Source: Glutinoglossum americanum (lineage: Eukaryota; Ascomycota; Geoglossomycetes; Geoglossales; Geoglossaceae). From it: DNA of 64,000 nt. The translations under genes and the position numbers were made by a program. The notes beneath the pieces are model-generated. The model searched no databases, was not told the DNA's origin, and saw only the letters and a program-made list of their open reading frames with translations. The stretch covers positions 62,001 through 126,000 of the forward strand of contig JAGHQL010000036.1 of NCBI GenBank assembly GCA_020080175.1, written 5' to 3'. Shown piece by piece: positions 9,792-23,225 of this stretch (positions are counted from its first letter, which is position 1; the number at the start of each line of letters is the position of its first letter).

Positions 9792-11615
9792 TGTTGGGAA
9801 AGGATCGACTGAACAAGTTTATTGATTAAAGGGAAGCTAGAAGGACTATTTTTGACGGAAAAAGAGTGTGTGTTTTGAACGAGTACCTAAAGAGCGACTG
9901 AAGAGAGGGTAGGAAAAAAAGAAGGGAAGAATAAAACAGGCGGGGAGCGTGGATGGTAATATAAGTACTCGGTGCGGAAGGGCACATCGTGACCCTCAAA
10001 CTCCATTCTAGGAAGTGGCGGCAGGCAGCACGGGAGTCATGCCCAAGCACGAACAACAAACAACCGGCAGAAAACAAAATGAGGCCAAGAAACCGTAAAA
10101 GTAGGTGCCATGGGCCACCTGTGGGATAGGATTGGGCGTGCCAAGATACAGGAGCGCGATGGTCTCGTGAAGGTTAACCTACCAAGTGAGGCTCAGTATA
10201 CTCGGTGACTCGGCCAAGACGAAGCTTCGCCTCCCGAGAGAGCAATTTCACGATCTTTCTCTTAAAAAAGGGACGGGGGACAGAAAAACCTCCGCTCGCG
10301 CCCCGCTGGCCGAGCATCGCATAATGATGAGCCGTGGGTGAATAATATTCGAGGCAGCTCCATGACTCCAGCTATCAAATATTCTACCGAGTACGAGGTC
10401 CCTCTCCTAGGGCCAGGAAGGCTGCAAGGGACAAGATAATAAGCCCTAAGATAAGTTACTCCGGCGGGTTTGGCCGGCCCCAATCGAAATCCACCGACGT
10501 TGGATCTATCACCAAGAAAACATCTCCAATCTCGCCAAACCCAGCAATGAAAACCCTTCCTTTACCCCATTCTAACACAGCCACGCATATCCCGCTCGGT
10601 CTGCGGATACATACCTGCTGGGAGCGCGCAAATAAACTGCCAAGCATATCTGCCGATGCTGCTGAAACGGCATTGCGCCAGGACCCTGCCAGGAAATTGC
10701 GATAGACGAGCACAAGGCTGAGCATCGCTGCAAGGCACCAACCAAAAGGCGCATGTGGCCCAGGATATTTAGGCTAAAATCTTCCCATTGCAGTTACGCT
10801 GCTGAATGGGTTGGGGCCTTGCAGGAAAGTTTGATTTAAGATTATGGATTAGGGGGGTAAGCGGCGGATGTGCGTCATTAGGGGGCCGAGATTGGGAGAT
10901 GAGCTGGCGATGCGTTATTTTGAGAGTCGCGCCAGGAAAGAAAAAAAACAATGGACCCGTTTTTTGCTTGCTCGGGGTGCCACGAGCTGAACAGTTCGAG
11001 CTCACGGCTGCTGTATCCGCCAAAAGGGATCAGGAACCATTGATCATCGGGATGGTACGCTATCGATACTCCGCCATGATTTTCATCCGGACTCCGGTAC
11101 CGAACTTCCCGGAACAAACCCAAAATGGTGCGGTCTCGAAGTTAAAAAGGTTTGAGTAAAATGAGTACCTCGTACTCTGGATAAGTAAGGAGAGGAGAGG
11201 GAAAGTGGACCGGTAGAAACGCCCGGGTACCGAGGGTGCTTGGCGTTCTAAGATTTTATGTGCGTGGCGGAGCAGGGAGTTCGATGAACGGTCGCGCCAA
11301 GATGCTTTTGTTCTGCCAGGATCTCGTGGATTGGAAAATGGTTTAGTGCGATGGAGTAGGAATAAGAATAAAGCCAAAAGAGCCAAGCCCTCCGTTTTCG
11401 CTGTATTTATGTGATTATTCATAGGCAGCCCATAATGAGCCTTGGAATGGGCTTTGGCGTTTTACACATACGTTTTATGCCGTTGCTTTATGGGGACTAC
11501 TTTGGCTTGTGGAATTGAGTGGACTTGTTTGTCCTTTTCTATTCTTTTTACATTTCCGTTCTCTCTAGACTTACAGCACGATAATTGTAACAGAGCGAAG
11601 GCACCACTGGCTGTG
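9792..11615. other. 1.8-kb region without recognised genes
   Basis: This stretch lies upstream of the choice-of-anchor-L gene and downstream of MSS51. Several frames of 70-120 codons overlap each other on both strands (for example 10456-10725, 10806-11159 and 11060-11422), but none shows family resemblance, a domain or a persuasive exon structure. The part next to 9791 must hold the promoter of the surface protein gene. I see no terminal repeats or transposase remnants. Confidence 0.45.
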
Positions 11616-13263
11616 TCACTCGACATCCTTATTCGTAGCCTCGTACCTGGTTCTCGTCATTAGCGAAATAGTTATCTTCATGTCGTCTAGCGACTTGATA
11701 AAGAAGCCAGAGATGATGGATAACGACTAACCTTTTCCCTCTGAAGCTCCACACACCCCAATTCCCACAGGTGATGTCTTGCGGATCCAGGTCGTTCAGA
11801 TCCCACCTCAGGCTCCTGAATTTGTTCTCGCCTGGCTCGAGTAGGAGATCCACTTCTCCGCCGACCTTATCCTGCACCCATTTTAGATCCCGCTGCATGT
11901 CCCATTCAGTGTAACCCGTCACTAGCACCGGCACCTTCGTCGAAATAAGTTGTGGCACGGTCTCTTCCCACTCGTGAGAGCTGGCCGGGTGACCTAGCCC
12001 GGGGTGAAAGAGCACGAAGCAATCGAAATACGGATCGTAAGGATGAAAGATGCCTGCCTTGTGTAATGTATGGTAGTATTCGACAAATGTGCTGATCTTC
12101 ATTTGGTGACTGATTCTATCCTCCACTATAGCTCCGAAAGGGTTCCCAGGGGCGCGCTCTGGAAGGGGAAATTCTGCATCTCGGTTCGCCATTGATTCGG
12201 GGCCAATAAAGATGAGATGGAATTTGGCGCGTGGAAACATGTGGGAGAGTTGAATCCATACTTCACGGGGAAGAGAGGACTCCGCGCGAGCGCCGAGAAC
12301 GAAGATGCGGGCAGGAGGAGCACTTGGGCGGAGACCTTTGATATCTAGACCACCGCCTGAACGGGGAGGATGGAGGTTGTAGCGGAGAGCTTAGGGTACC
12401 AATGTTAGCAACTTGCATAAGGAATCCCAGAGAGAGGCCAGCAGACCACTTAGACTTTTAAGACCCTCGGTGGTTAATCTTCCTCCACCCCTGATATTAT
12501 ACGGACTTAGTTCGTGAAGAAAACTGCCAATTGTGACGGGGTATGTCAACAATCTCGTTGCCTGTCTCATGCTCCGGTCTTCGTTGATCGCCTGGAACTC
12601 TCTAGTATACAAGAAGGTGTCCCAGTTGGTCATGTTCACCAGGGCTTCATCGATTGGCGGCCCCATTGGGTACTCAAACTCCGGGAAGAAGCGTCCTGAG
12701 CGGAGATCGTGGTCGTCCTCATTGATTTCGCGAAGGGTGTCGCAAATCTCAAGATGTTTCTCAAAGTCATCCGCCCAATGAGCCTCGGAGCAATAGACGG
12801 GTATTCCGCAGTCCATACATTCAAAGTCGACGTGCATGGGAGGTTGCGATGTATCATTTTGTGCTTTTCGTACCTCTGGGTCATTTGGGCTGTATGCTGC
12901 ACGAGTCTGGCGATGAGAAGGATGTGGACAGAAGGCATGTTGTTTAATGAATGCTGCACGTTTTCTGATATCTGGTGAAGGCGATTCCGAGAATGGGTGG
13001 AAGAGGTTGCCGGGTCGGAGTAATACTCGATCGGTATCTTCTGGTTCAGGAGCCCACTGATCTCCAATTGATGAGGTGGATCGGTAGCTTTTAAGCGGTG
13101 ATGTTGAGACTCTATTCGATCGTGCATTGCTCTCACGACTGAACGGTGCTGATACAAAATTCCGCCGAATCTCTGCCGCGGGCCCCACTGGTCGTAATTT
13201 CAGCTTTGGGCTGGACCCCCTCATAAATGCCAGACATCGTTGGCAAGTGTATGTCAGCCTCAT
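11616..13263 (-). CDS. MSS51: Mss51-like mitochondrial COX1 translational regulator
   Basis: In yeast Mss51 activates translation of COX1 mRNA and couples it to cytochrome oxidase assembly in mitochondria. Exons 13263-12447, 12389-11732 and 11646-11616 give 501 residues. The N-terminus is basic and Ser-rich, fitting a presequence. A Cys/His zinc-binding region (CPHPSH...CMDCGIPVYCSEAHW...HLEIC) resembles the MYND-like finger of Mss51. The family blocks RFFPEFEYPMGPPIDEA, MTNWDTFLYTR and YPVTIGSFLHELSPYN follow, and after intron 1 the LHPPRSGGGLDIKGLRPSAP segment. The last coding exon is only 31 nt. The gene shares a 258-bp upstream space with RSE1 on the other strand. Confidence 0.93.
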
Positions 13264-13521
13264 AGCGTATCAGCAAGTGTCCATTTATCTTGATTTGATG
13301 CTGTTGGGTGCTTTTGATGGATGAGAAGTTTCAGGAGCCAATCAACTGCGAACTTGGCGGAGCCGCAACAACTTTCGGCGTCCAAGTCCCAAGGCGAATG
13401 GCAACATCATCATCATCATCGCATTCCGGGGAAGGATTCTTTTCCTAACTTTAAGACCCATTTTACATCAGATAAGGAGAAGAGGGATACAGGCCCCGTG
13501 GCCTGCGTTAGATAGCCCGCC
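13264..13521. promoter_or_regulatory. Bidirectional promoter MSS51 / RSE1
   Basis: Only 258 bp separate the start codons of two divergent housekeeping genes. The space includes a short ATC/CAT triplet run at about 13404-13420. No specific factor site can be assigned, so shared regulation is inference from the arrangement. Confidence 0.55.
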
Positions 13522-16500
13522 ATGGCAACTACTTCGTCGATGTTCATGTATTCCTTAACCATTCAACCTCCATCCTCGATTACTCAGGCCATCCTTGGTC
13601 AATTCGCAGGGACAAAGGAACAGCAAATCATAACAGCATCTGGATCACGTATTACTTTACTTCGGCCGGATCCTCTACTTGGCAAGGTTACTACGATTCT
13701 CTCGCACGATGTCTTTGGGATCATTCGGACGCTTGCGGCTTTCCGTTTAGCGGGCAGTAACAAAGGTACGTATTAACCACGAAGAATCCAAATAGCTTCA
13801 CTTAGTGATATTTGAAGTTTGGCCGGCAGCACGATCACATCCGCCGCCTGCCTGCTACGGCGGCAGCGTAGCGCAAGCTGGCAACGGCTAAGTTTGGAGA
13901 GAAATACGCTGAGACTGCGATATAGATTATATTATTATTGGCTCCGATTCTGGGCGAATTACGATTATAGAATACGTCCCATCCCAAAATCGGTTCAACA
14001 GACTACATCTTGAGACTTTTGGCAAGTCCGGTATTCGGCGAGTCATACCAGGGCAATATCTTGCGGTAGATCCGAAGGGTAGAGCTTGCTTGATAGCATC
14101 GGTAGAGAAAAACAAGCTTGTCTATGTCCTAAACCGGAATGCTCAAGCAGAACTTACCATCTCATCTCCCCTCGAAGCCCATAAGCCGCAGACCTTGGTT
14201 TTCGCCATGGTTGGGCTGGACGTCGGTTACGAAAACCCAGTCTTTGCGTCTCTCGAGGTTGACTACAGTGATTCGGACCAGGACCCCACTGGTGAGGCGT
14301 ACCTGGAGATAGAGAAATCGTTGGTATACTATGAGTTGGATCTTGGCTTGAACCATGTAGTGCGAAAATGGTCAGACCCGGTTGATCGAACCGCGACGAT
14401 GTTATTCCAGGTGCCTGGTGGCGCAGATGGGCCAAGTGGTGTCCTTGTCTGTGGAGAAGATAACATAACCTACCGACACATCAACCAGGAGGCTTTTCGG
14501 GTCACAGTTCCACGAAGACGAGGAGCAACCGAGGACCCTCAGAGAAAGCGTTGCATTATTGCTGGAGTCATGCACAAGATGAAAGGCGCTTTCTTCTTTC
14601 TTCTGCAAAGCGAAGATGGGGATCTTTTCAAAGTGACTCTGGAAATGGTAGAAGATGACAACGGTCAGCCGACTGGGGAGGTGAAGAGATTGAAGATAAA
14701 ATATTTCGACACCGTTCCAATTGCTTCGAGCCTGTGCATTCTGAAGAGTGGGTTCCTGTTTGTGGCTAGTGAGACAGGAAACCATCAATTTTACCAATTC
14801 GAAAAATTAGGTGATGATGATGAGGAGACAGAGTTCAATAGTGACGCTTTCCCAAGCGATCCAACGGAACCCTATACGCCAGTCTACTTCCATCCTAGGG
14901 CGGCAGAGAATGTCAACCTAGTTGAAAGCATCGACGCGATGAATCCTCTTTTGGACTGCAAGATCGCAAATTTAACTGAAGAAGACGCCCCCCAAGTTTA
15001 TGCGGTGTGTGGCACCGGCGCAAGGAGTACTTTTAGGACCTTGAAACATGGTCTCGAGGTTTCAGAGATCGTAGAATCTGAACTTCCAGGAGTGCCGTCG
15101 GCTGTGTGGACGACCAAACTTACTCGCAATGATGAATACGATGCTTACATCATCTTGTCATTCTTGAATGGAACGTTGGTGCTTAGTATCGGCGAAACTG
15201 TGGAGGAGGTCACTGATACTGGCTTTCTTTCGTCAGGCCCGACATTGGCAGTCCAACAACTTGGTGAAGATGCCTTGATCCAGGTCCATCCAAAAGGGAT
15301 CCGGCATATTCGCGCTGATCGGCGGGTGAATGAATGGCCGGCTCCCCAGCATCGGTCTATCGTTGCGGCTACGACGAATGACCGGCAGGTGGCTGTTGCT
15401 CTGAGCTCTGGTGAGATTGTCTACTTTGAGATGGACTCGGATGGCGGGTTGGCCGAATACGAGGAGAAACGAGAAATGAGCGGGACAGTTACATGCCTGA
15501 GTCTAGGAGAGGTGCCAGAGGGGCGCGTTCGGAGTCAATTCTTGGCTGTCGGCTGCGACGATTCCACAGTGAGAATCCTAAGTCTTGCTCCGGACTCGAT
15601 ACTTGAGAACAAGTCTGTCCAGGCGCTTACTTCTGCACCTTCTGCACTTTCTATAATGGCTATGGCCGACTCCTCTTCTGGGGGCTCGACCCTGTACCTT
15701 CACATTGGGCTCTATTCTGGTGTCTACCTTCGAACGGTCCTAGATGAGATAACTGGTGAATTATCCGACACGCGGACCCGCTTCCTTGGCCCGAAGCCTG
15801 CGAAGCTTTTTAGAGTCGCTGTAAAAGGACAAACTGCAGTTCTCGCATTAAGCTCACGCCCCTGGCTTGGCTACTCTGACCCACTGACGAAGGGCTTCAT
15901 GCTTACTCCTTTGAATTATGTGGGGCTGGAGTGGGGTTGGAATTTTAGCAGTGAGCAGTGCACTGAGGGTATGGTCGGAATACAGGGTCAAAACCTTAGG
16001 TATGTGTTGAGGCCCACTAGGCATCTATCTTGCAATTGTCTCTTCCTTAACGTACGCGGCTTCTTATGATGATTCTTTTTACTATCCCTATGCCCTTCAC
16101 GGCCATGAGGATAATAATTCTTATTCCAATTGTTCCTTCTGATGGCGCTTTGCAACAACAAACTCTTTCTAGTTACTTTACTTAGTAGCCGCTATGCATA
16201 CCGCTGACTGAAACGTGCGACGCAGAATTTTCACGATCGAAAAACTTTCAAATAATCTTTTGCAAGAGTCTATACCATTGTCGTATACCCCTCGTTCTCT
16301 AGTTCGGCATCCGGATCAGCCCCTATTTTATGTAATTGAGTCCGACAACAACATTCTTTCTCCAGCTACTAAGTCTCAGCTGCTAAATGACCCATCCGTC
16401 GTTAACGGTGACGCAATCGAATTACCACCCGAAGAGTTCGGTTATCCTAGAGGCAAAGGCCATTGGGCATCCTGTATTCATGTCGTTGACCCAATAAATG

Positions 16501-17640
16501 CAAAGGAGACCCTCCAATGTATTGAACTCGACGGCAATGAAGCTGCCGTGTCTATGACCACGGTTTCCTTTTCTAGCCAAGATGATGAGACTTTCCTCGT
16601 CGTTGGAACGGGGAAGGACATGGTTGTTAGTCCACGTTCATCTACTGCTGGCTTCATTCATGTCTATCGATTCCAGGAGGATGGGAAGGAGCTTGAGTTT
16701 ATCCACAAGACGAGAGTTGAGGAACCACCCCTTGCCCTCCTTGGATTCCAAGGGCGCCTTCTTGTCGGCATTGGGAAAGACCTAAGGATATACGATCTCG
16801 GCATGAAGCAACTTCTCCGCAAAGCACAGGCTCAAGTCGCCCCTAATCTTATAGTTGGATTGCAGACGCAGGGTTCGCGGATTATTGTCAGTGATGTTCA
16901 GGAGAGCGTCATCTACGTCGTCTACAAGTTCCAGGAAAATCAGCTCATCCCCTTTACCGATGACTTGATTGCCAGATGGACCACTTGCACTACAATGGTG
17001 GACTATGAGACTGTTGCTGGTGGTGACAAGTTCGGTAACCTCTGGCTTCTACGTTGTCCCCAAAAGGCCAGCGAGGAAGCAGACGAGGATGGATCAGGAG
17101 CATATCTACTCCACGACCGTCAATATCTCCAGGGGGCTCCTAATAGGTTGAATCTGATGTGCCATTACTTCCCTCAGGATATCCCAACGTCCGTGCAAAA
17201 AACCAACCTCGTTGCTGGTGGCCGGGACGTCCTTGTTTGGGGTGGTTTACAAGGATCTATAGGGATCTTGGTGCCATTCGTGGGTCGTGAGGACGTCGAT
17301 TTCTTCCAAACTCTGGAGCAGCATTTGAGAACTGAAGACGCGCCGCTGGCGGGAAGAGACCACTTGATTTATCGAAGCTACTACGTGCCTGTTAAGGGGG
17401 TCATTGACGGCGACTGTAAGTCTCATCGAAAACATCTGCTACAACTGTAGGACTAATGTTGACAGTGTGTGAACGATACGCGCTACTTCCAAATGATAAA
17501 AAACAGATGATTGCTGGGGAGCTAGATAGGTCGGTCCGCGAGATTGAGAGAAAAATCTCTGTAAGTTTATAGCTATACTGAATTAAAAGCCCGAGCTAAC
17601 AGAGGTTCTCCAGGACATGCGAACAAGGGTGGCATATTGA
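13522..17640 (+). CDS. RSE1: Pre-mRNA splicing factor Rse1 (SF3b130 / SF3B3)
   Basis: Largest beta-propeller scaffold of the SF3b complex of the U2 snRNP, which supports branch-site recognition in the nucleus. Exons 13522-13765, 13926-15999, 16226-17415, 17466-17560 and 17614-17640 yield 1,209 residues, matching the usual family size. The N-terminus ([22 protein letters not shown]) and the block [20 protein letters not shown] are diagnostic, as are [19 protein letters not shown] and the C-terminal [14 protein letters not shown] reconstructed over the third intron. All phases match. The family is related to DDB1 and CPSF160, but the sequence fits SF3B3 best. The last coding exon is 27 nt. Convergent with the Herp-like gene, 243 bp apart. 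Confidence 0.97.
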
Positions 17641-17883
17641 GCGTGGCCTAGTTCGGCGGGGCATAGGCAACGGTCTTATAATGTGTATATTAAACATTAT
17701 TGCACTGAGGCAAAAGTTAAAACGAGAATCATCCCTAGAACTTGTGATTTGATCTATCATGGCCAATTAAAGTAGAGGCGCCAATATATGCAATAACATC
17801 TATAACGCCTATCCATGCATATGAATCACTGTTAATACAATTGCCAATACTCCCCTGCCTCGATATTTTAAGTTTTGGCTCTA

Positions 17884-20366
17884 TTATGTCGCATCTTGGG
17901 GACGATTTGCAGTTCCGTCGCGATCCCGCAAGTCCTGCACGGGATCTGCCTCTGTTTCATCTGCCTGCCTCTGGTTTGTGCTATCGGTGCCAAGATCCTC
18001 AGCCCCATGTGCAGCGATTTGCTCCTGCGCCTCTGCCTCAGCGCGCCTCTCATTCGCGATCCGCTCTATCTGTTGCACTGCATCTATTTCTGCAATATGC
18101 CTCTCCCCGACACCCGGCACTAGACTGGCTATAAAGATAATGATTGCTCGTTCAATAGCTCTGATCGTTTCAAACACCCTCGTATGTTGCCCCTGTTGAC
18201 GTCCACGAACTAACGGGGCTCCTGGATTCGCAGGGTCGAGCCTTTGCTGATGTTCCTCTGACCTTGCATTGTCTACTTGGCTACCCGTTGTATCAGTGTT
18301 TCGTGCATTCGCGGTACCCTCGGGGGCCCTCCTTCGATCCGCTGAGAGCAAAACACTCTCTACGTGTCTTCTCACGGGTCCCCATATCCATTCTATGACA
18401 GGCCCTAAAATGCCCACTTGTATAAGGAAAACCGTGACTGCACCAAGAGCCAGCAAGATAGTGCGTTGCCAGCTGGAGTTACCAGTAAATAGCACGACGA
18501 ATCCTATCAGCCGCGCTATGAGCCAAATGTTAGCACCAAGAGGCGCAAGTGCTTGTAGCAGCCCCGCAAATGGTATGCCGTTTTCGGCCGCACGAGCTCG
18601 GAGATTAGGGCGACGTTGGTCGTTCTGATGAGGGACTTGTGCAGCTCCATGATGACGCTCAGGATCGCGACGATGTGGTTCGGCGGATTGTTGAATATCG
18701 TGGATATGTTCAACTACTCGATGAGTATTACGGTTGTGCAAAATCTCAGAGCTATAGAGACCATGGGGTGATATGACGAGGGCCTGCGGGCCCGAAGGCG
18801 AGGAAAGCATGTAGGCGACGGGATCAGGAGACTGGTGGAATTCTACAGAAATAGTTGGAGTAGAGTTGGTACCTAAAGCTTGCGGTTCTGTCCTTAGGAC
18901 GTTTGGTTGATGGCTCAGGTAAATAGGAGTATTCATATTCGGTGCCGTACGGGTCGTATGCGTGTTGCCCTGACCATTGCTTCCAGGAGAAGGAATTCTT
19001 ACTGTAGCAGTTTGATCCAGATTTGAAGATCTGAGCTGCTCGCCTAAGGAACTGGCATTACTACCTTGTGACAGAGAACTGCCTAAACGGTTGCTTAAAC
19101 TTAGCCGTAGAGCGTGGATTTGATCCCTGAGCTGATTGACCCGCGCCAGATTTAATTCAAGCCGGTTGGTTCCTTGTGTGGAGTGGCTCCTCGCAGCCGG
19201 ATTCAAGGACATCTGGATTGCTGCGCTTGGCTGCCCGGAGAATCCAGGAAACCCATGTTGGATAGGAATTCCTCCAGTGGCCCCTCCAGCCGCGGCCGCT
19301 ATGAAGGCACTAAGATCGGGAAGATCTTGTATTCCCGGCATCCCAGGAACCGTACCTGGGCCCGTATTTTGTGGCATAGGTGGGCTCGCTCCAGAAGTGG
19401 TATGGCCAAAGTTTGGTATCGTTACGCTACTATAATTGACTGTAGTATGCCACCGGTGTCCGCCGGGCCCGGCATACGTTCTCGTGAACCCACCACCTGC
19501 TCCTGGCATAAACGGATTCTGGCCGTTTGGGGGGTTCTCAGGTACGGTAGGGTACGCTTGCGGTGCACCATGACCGTTTAATCCGCTGGGGTTGCCTGTG
19601 ACTGGTATCGTGCCCGGTTGAAGGCCCGCCATCCCAGCTGTCGCCCTTAATTGCTGCTGATGGGCTACATGTCTCGCAAAACCGGACGCCGGTTGGCCAG
19701 TTGGAGCTCCTTCAGGCTCTCCAGAGTACAAAGAATTGCGAGGAGGCAGTGGCGGGGCAGGTAGGTTATTCATCTGGCCATGCCTCATCGCATGTGCAAT
19801 ACGCTGCGTAGCACGGTTATGTTCGTGTGAATGGTGATCTAGTTGCTCCGTCGGGGTACTGACCCCGGCTCGGCCATGCTGCGTAGGGGAGGGTCCTGAT
19901 AGACTAGGGGTTAGTAACTGCCGTCCTAGCGATGAAGTTGGTGGGCCGGAGGTTGCTGAATCTTCTACCAAAGGTCGGAGGACTAAATGAAGGGATTTTG
20001 CTGATGAATCGCCGACCTGTCGCAGCTCATTAACAAGCGGTCGATTGAGCCCTTTAAGGGGTCTCGACTTACTTCAGTCGGTCCAAACACATCCGACATC
20101 GTGTCCGTGTCTCTCGATAACATGCGCCCGCGATGGATCAACCTCAACCTCTTTAGTTCCGGTCGAGATGGTACAGCATCTCTAATTCTACGCTTTAGAT
20201 CGCCAACAGTAGAGGTCGTAGGGACGCAGGGGAATGATAACGGGCGTGGAAGCTCTGTCGATGGTGAGAGAATGCTGATGGAAATTGACGGCACTCTTGG
20301 AGAGGGCGAGGTGGTCGAATCTTCTCCAGAACTTGCCTGCTCGGACAAAGCATCATCTGAAGGCAT
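17884..20366 (-). CDS. Ubiquitin-like ER membrane protein, Herp/Usa1-like (ERAD)
   Basis: Predicted 808-residue protein; exons 20366-20073 and 20016-17884. Residues about 25-110 form a ubiquitin-like domain: VGDLKRRIRDAVPSRPELKRLRLIHRGR, and the last strand KSLHLVLRPL is restored by the splice. A long Gly/Pro/Ser/Asn-rich disordered part follows. Near residues 560-650 there are two hydrophobic segments (ANIWLIARLIGFVVLF, TILLALGAVTVFLIQVGIL), and a third conserved hydrophobic stretch (AIIIFIASLVPGVGERH) lies in the C-terminal region, followed by an amphipathic, charged tail. A UBL domain with paired membrane segments is the layout of Herp and yeast Usa1, scaffolds of the Hrd1 ERAD ligase. The assignment rests on architecture; orthology with Usa1 is inference. 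Confidence 0.7.
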
Positions 20367-20602
20367 TGTGAATGATTTGATTTGATGGAGAAGAGGGGAG
20401 AGGTGCTGAAACTAGGTATGTGTGTGAACACGGTGGACAATGAAGTGTTTTCGATTACGTGATAAATATGAAGGGTAAAGCGGCGTGACGTGGGAAATAT
20501 TATTGTTCGTGAGATGGCTATCAACAACAACCATTTTGGACCTTCGGCGAGAAACGACGTTGTTCTAGACCTAATTACTTTGAGCCCATCACTAGCCTGG
20601 CC
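20367..20602. promoter_or_regulatory. Bidirectional promoter, Herp-like gene / PSD1
   Basis: The start codons of the two divergent genes are 236 bp apart, so both promoters must lie in this space. I could not assign a particular transcription-factor site. Confidence 0.5.
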
Positions 20603-22379
20603 ATGGCCCTTCGGGTAACAGCCTCATCATTCCGTCCGTATTCTATCTCACTGTCTCCAAGACAAGCCCCACCTCATATCCGTACAACTCGCAAGTACCT
20701 TGTTTACAGTCGTAACTTCTCATCCTCTGCTCGTCGCTACGAACAGGGTCAGAAGCAGCGTCATCGCGAATCCTTTTGGAAAAGGCTACGTTTCGCGCTA
20801 CGAAATACGAGAATCGAATGGTATCCAATACCTGTGGGTCTTGGCATCGGCTTTTTGGGATTTGCACAGTTATATCGCGTTCGCCAGCGAAAAGCCAGGG
20901 AAGAGGAAGAACGGAGGTTAGATAGATATGGAGAGGATGGCCGGCCAACGAAGAGGCAGAAGATACGGCCTAGTGGCCCATGGTAGGACTTTTTTATTAC
21001 AGGGAGGCAATTGAACTTCATATGGTATAGAGTGGGATATTGAGACTAAAAGGGCTTTTCGATGGGTTTAGGCATATACAGGTGATGTCGACACTCCCGT
21101 TAAAAGCTCTCTCCAGACTATGGGGTCGATTCAACGAATTGGAGATACCCTACTACCTCCGAGTCCCCGGCTTCCGATTGTACTCTTGGATATTCGGTGT
21201 CAAGTAGGCTCTTGCTCTCCTGCTGTGAGATACATTACTGATAATGCCCCTACCAGCCTTTCGGAAGTATCTGAGCCAGACCTCCATGCCTACCCGAATT
21301 TGGCCTCTTTTTTCTATCGTACTTTGAAACCTGGTGTCCGCCCGGTGGACCCAGATCCATTAACCCTCATTTCCCCTGCGGATGGCCGTATTCTCCAATT
21401 CGGCACAATTGAGCACGGCGAAGTAGAACAAGTAAAGGGAGTCACATACAGTGTTGATGCGCTTCTGGGTTCCCAGAAGCATGGCGCAACACCGGGTCCT
21501 CTAGCGATCTCTACTATTTTCAAACCTAGCGAACAGTCGCAATCACCGGCCCGCGTGAGCAACGAGGATGGCATCAAATCAGACGAGGAGTTCGCTATTG
21601 TGAACGGAATTTCTTACACATTACCCGACCTTCTTTCTGGGCAACCCCAATCCGAACCACTACAGAATCCATCTACCGATGCTTCCACCGCACCCAAACC
21701 AGCATCCGAAGCAGAAGTCCGGGCAGATCTAGCACTTGGAGACACCTCACTCCCTTGGTATGCCCGCCTCACGTCAAACAATAACTCTATGCTCTGCTAT
21801 GCTGTCATATACCTAGCGCCTGGAGATTACCACCGCTTCCACTCACCAACATCGTGGGTCGTGGAGAAGCGCCGCCACTTTGCTGGCGAATTATATAGTG
21901 TATCCCCCTACCTCCAGCGCAAGCTCCCGGGGTTATTCACACTAAACGAACGGGTTGTTTTACTTGGTCGATGGCGATGGGGCTTTTTCTCTTACACGCC
22001 TGTCGGTGCCACGAACGTCGGCTCAATTAAGATCAACTTCGATCGTGAGCTCAGGACGAACTCACTCACCACAGACACGGCGGCCGATCGTGCCGCTGAA
22101 GAAGCAGCTAACCGCGGAGAGCCGTACTCTGGCTTTGCAGAGGCGACCTACGAAGGCGCAAGCCGAGTACTTGGAGGATATGCGCTGCGCAAGGGCGAGG
22201 AGATGGGTGGTTTCCAGCTTGGAAGCACAATTGTGCTTGTTTTTGAGGTACCAAGGGGAATTCAGAAAAGCTCTGAGGAGGGCTGGTGGGGTGTGGAGAA
22301 AAAAGGCGGGTGGAAGTGGTCAGTGGAGAATGGACAAAGGGTGAGGATGGGACAGCCGTTGGGGCGGGTAGAAGGGTGA
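20603..22379 (+). CDS. PSD1: Phosphatidylserine decarboxylase, mitochondrial (type I)
   Basis: Makes phosphatidylethanolamine from phosphatidylserine in the mitochondrial inner membrane. Exons 20603-20982, 21072-21203 and 21257-22379 encode 544 residues. An arginine-rich presequence (SSARRYEQGQKQRH) precedes one transmembrane segment (PIPVGLGIGFLGFAQLY). The enzyme part starts at VMSTLPLKALSRLWGRFNE and contains the SPADGRI Asp, the PGDYHRFHSP His and the self-cleavage motif LGST with Ser about residue 494. Cleavage there would leave a pyruvoyl alpha chain of about 51 residues. An insertion of roughly 80 residues (about 21520-21750) sits between VDALLG and the conserved LGDTSLPWYAR region, as in some fungal forms. 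All catalytic features look intact. Confidence 0.97.
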
Positions 22380-23225
22380 TTTCCGTCAATGTATTATTGG
22401 GGGCCATCAGCGTGCCTAGCTCATTTCTCGGTCACTTGTTTCTGCCACTTATTTCTGGGGGTGGGGGGGCGCTCTGCCATCTTGGCGCATAGATATCTAT
22501 ATATTTTTTTTCTCTCGTGATATCTGACTACGTACAACATTGTTTCAACGGATAAATTACGAGGACCACTATGAAATCAAGTGCATTGTGCTTGTAGGAG
22601 TGGGCCCGTACTCAAAAATCGTTGACGAGGTTGATCTGGTCCCAAGCAACCAAACAAATATATTGTGGTACATCCAGCTCAAGATCGGCTGATAGAGACA
22701 ACGGTCGACCGAGCGAGGAAAGAGACGGGGTAACGAGTTGTGCAACTAGCAGCTCCAGAGGTTTTGCAATGAAATCCTTAACCCTGGGTAGCCAGTCGTT
22801 GATTTGGAGAATGATTCGCCCCGATCACTTGAAGGAAACACATCTTGTGGCATTTTCCATGGATGACATTTTGCTATTCTAGTTAACAGGATGCACCGCT
22901 GACACCTGCAGGAATTCGAGATTGCTGGCTTGGCTTGATGTTTAGAAGAAAGATGGCGGAGCCGAGCCCACAGCTGTGGTCTCGGTCTTTTATTTGCTCC
23001 GCGTGTTCCGTATGCGAAACCGCCAAGAGAAGAAAGGAGGAATCAAAAGATGCAAACAGATGAGATTTTCAGGTTTCCTACGGCTACGTGCCTCTTCCTC
23101 CGTTTGGCGAAGAGCGTGTTTCTCGCGCGCTAATCTGCCTCGATGTTCCTGACGGAAGAGCGGAAAACGACAACGTTGGATCATCTCGTGCGGAGACGGT
23201 AAACAACGAAAGGCGCAAGATAGAC
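22380..23225. other. Intergenic, no gene recognised
   Basis: About 850 bp between PSD1 and the O-acetyltransferase gene on the same strand. It includes an 86-codon frame (22622-22882) without family resemblance, a G-run near 22460 and a T-run near 22505. I treat it as 3'UTR plus promoter. Confidence 0.45.

Noticed and set aside
9826-11422. Overlapping frames of 70-120 codons as possible genes
   Set aside because: They overlap on both strands, have no domain resemblance or exon logic, and several begin only with non-ATG codons.
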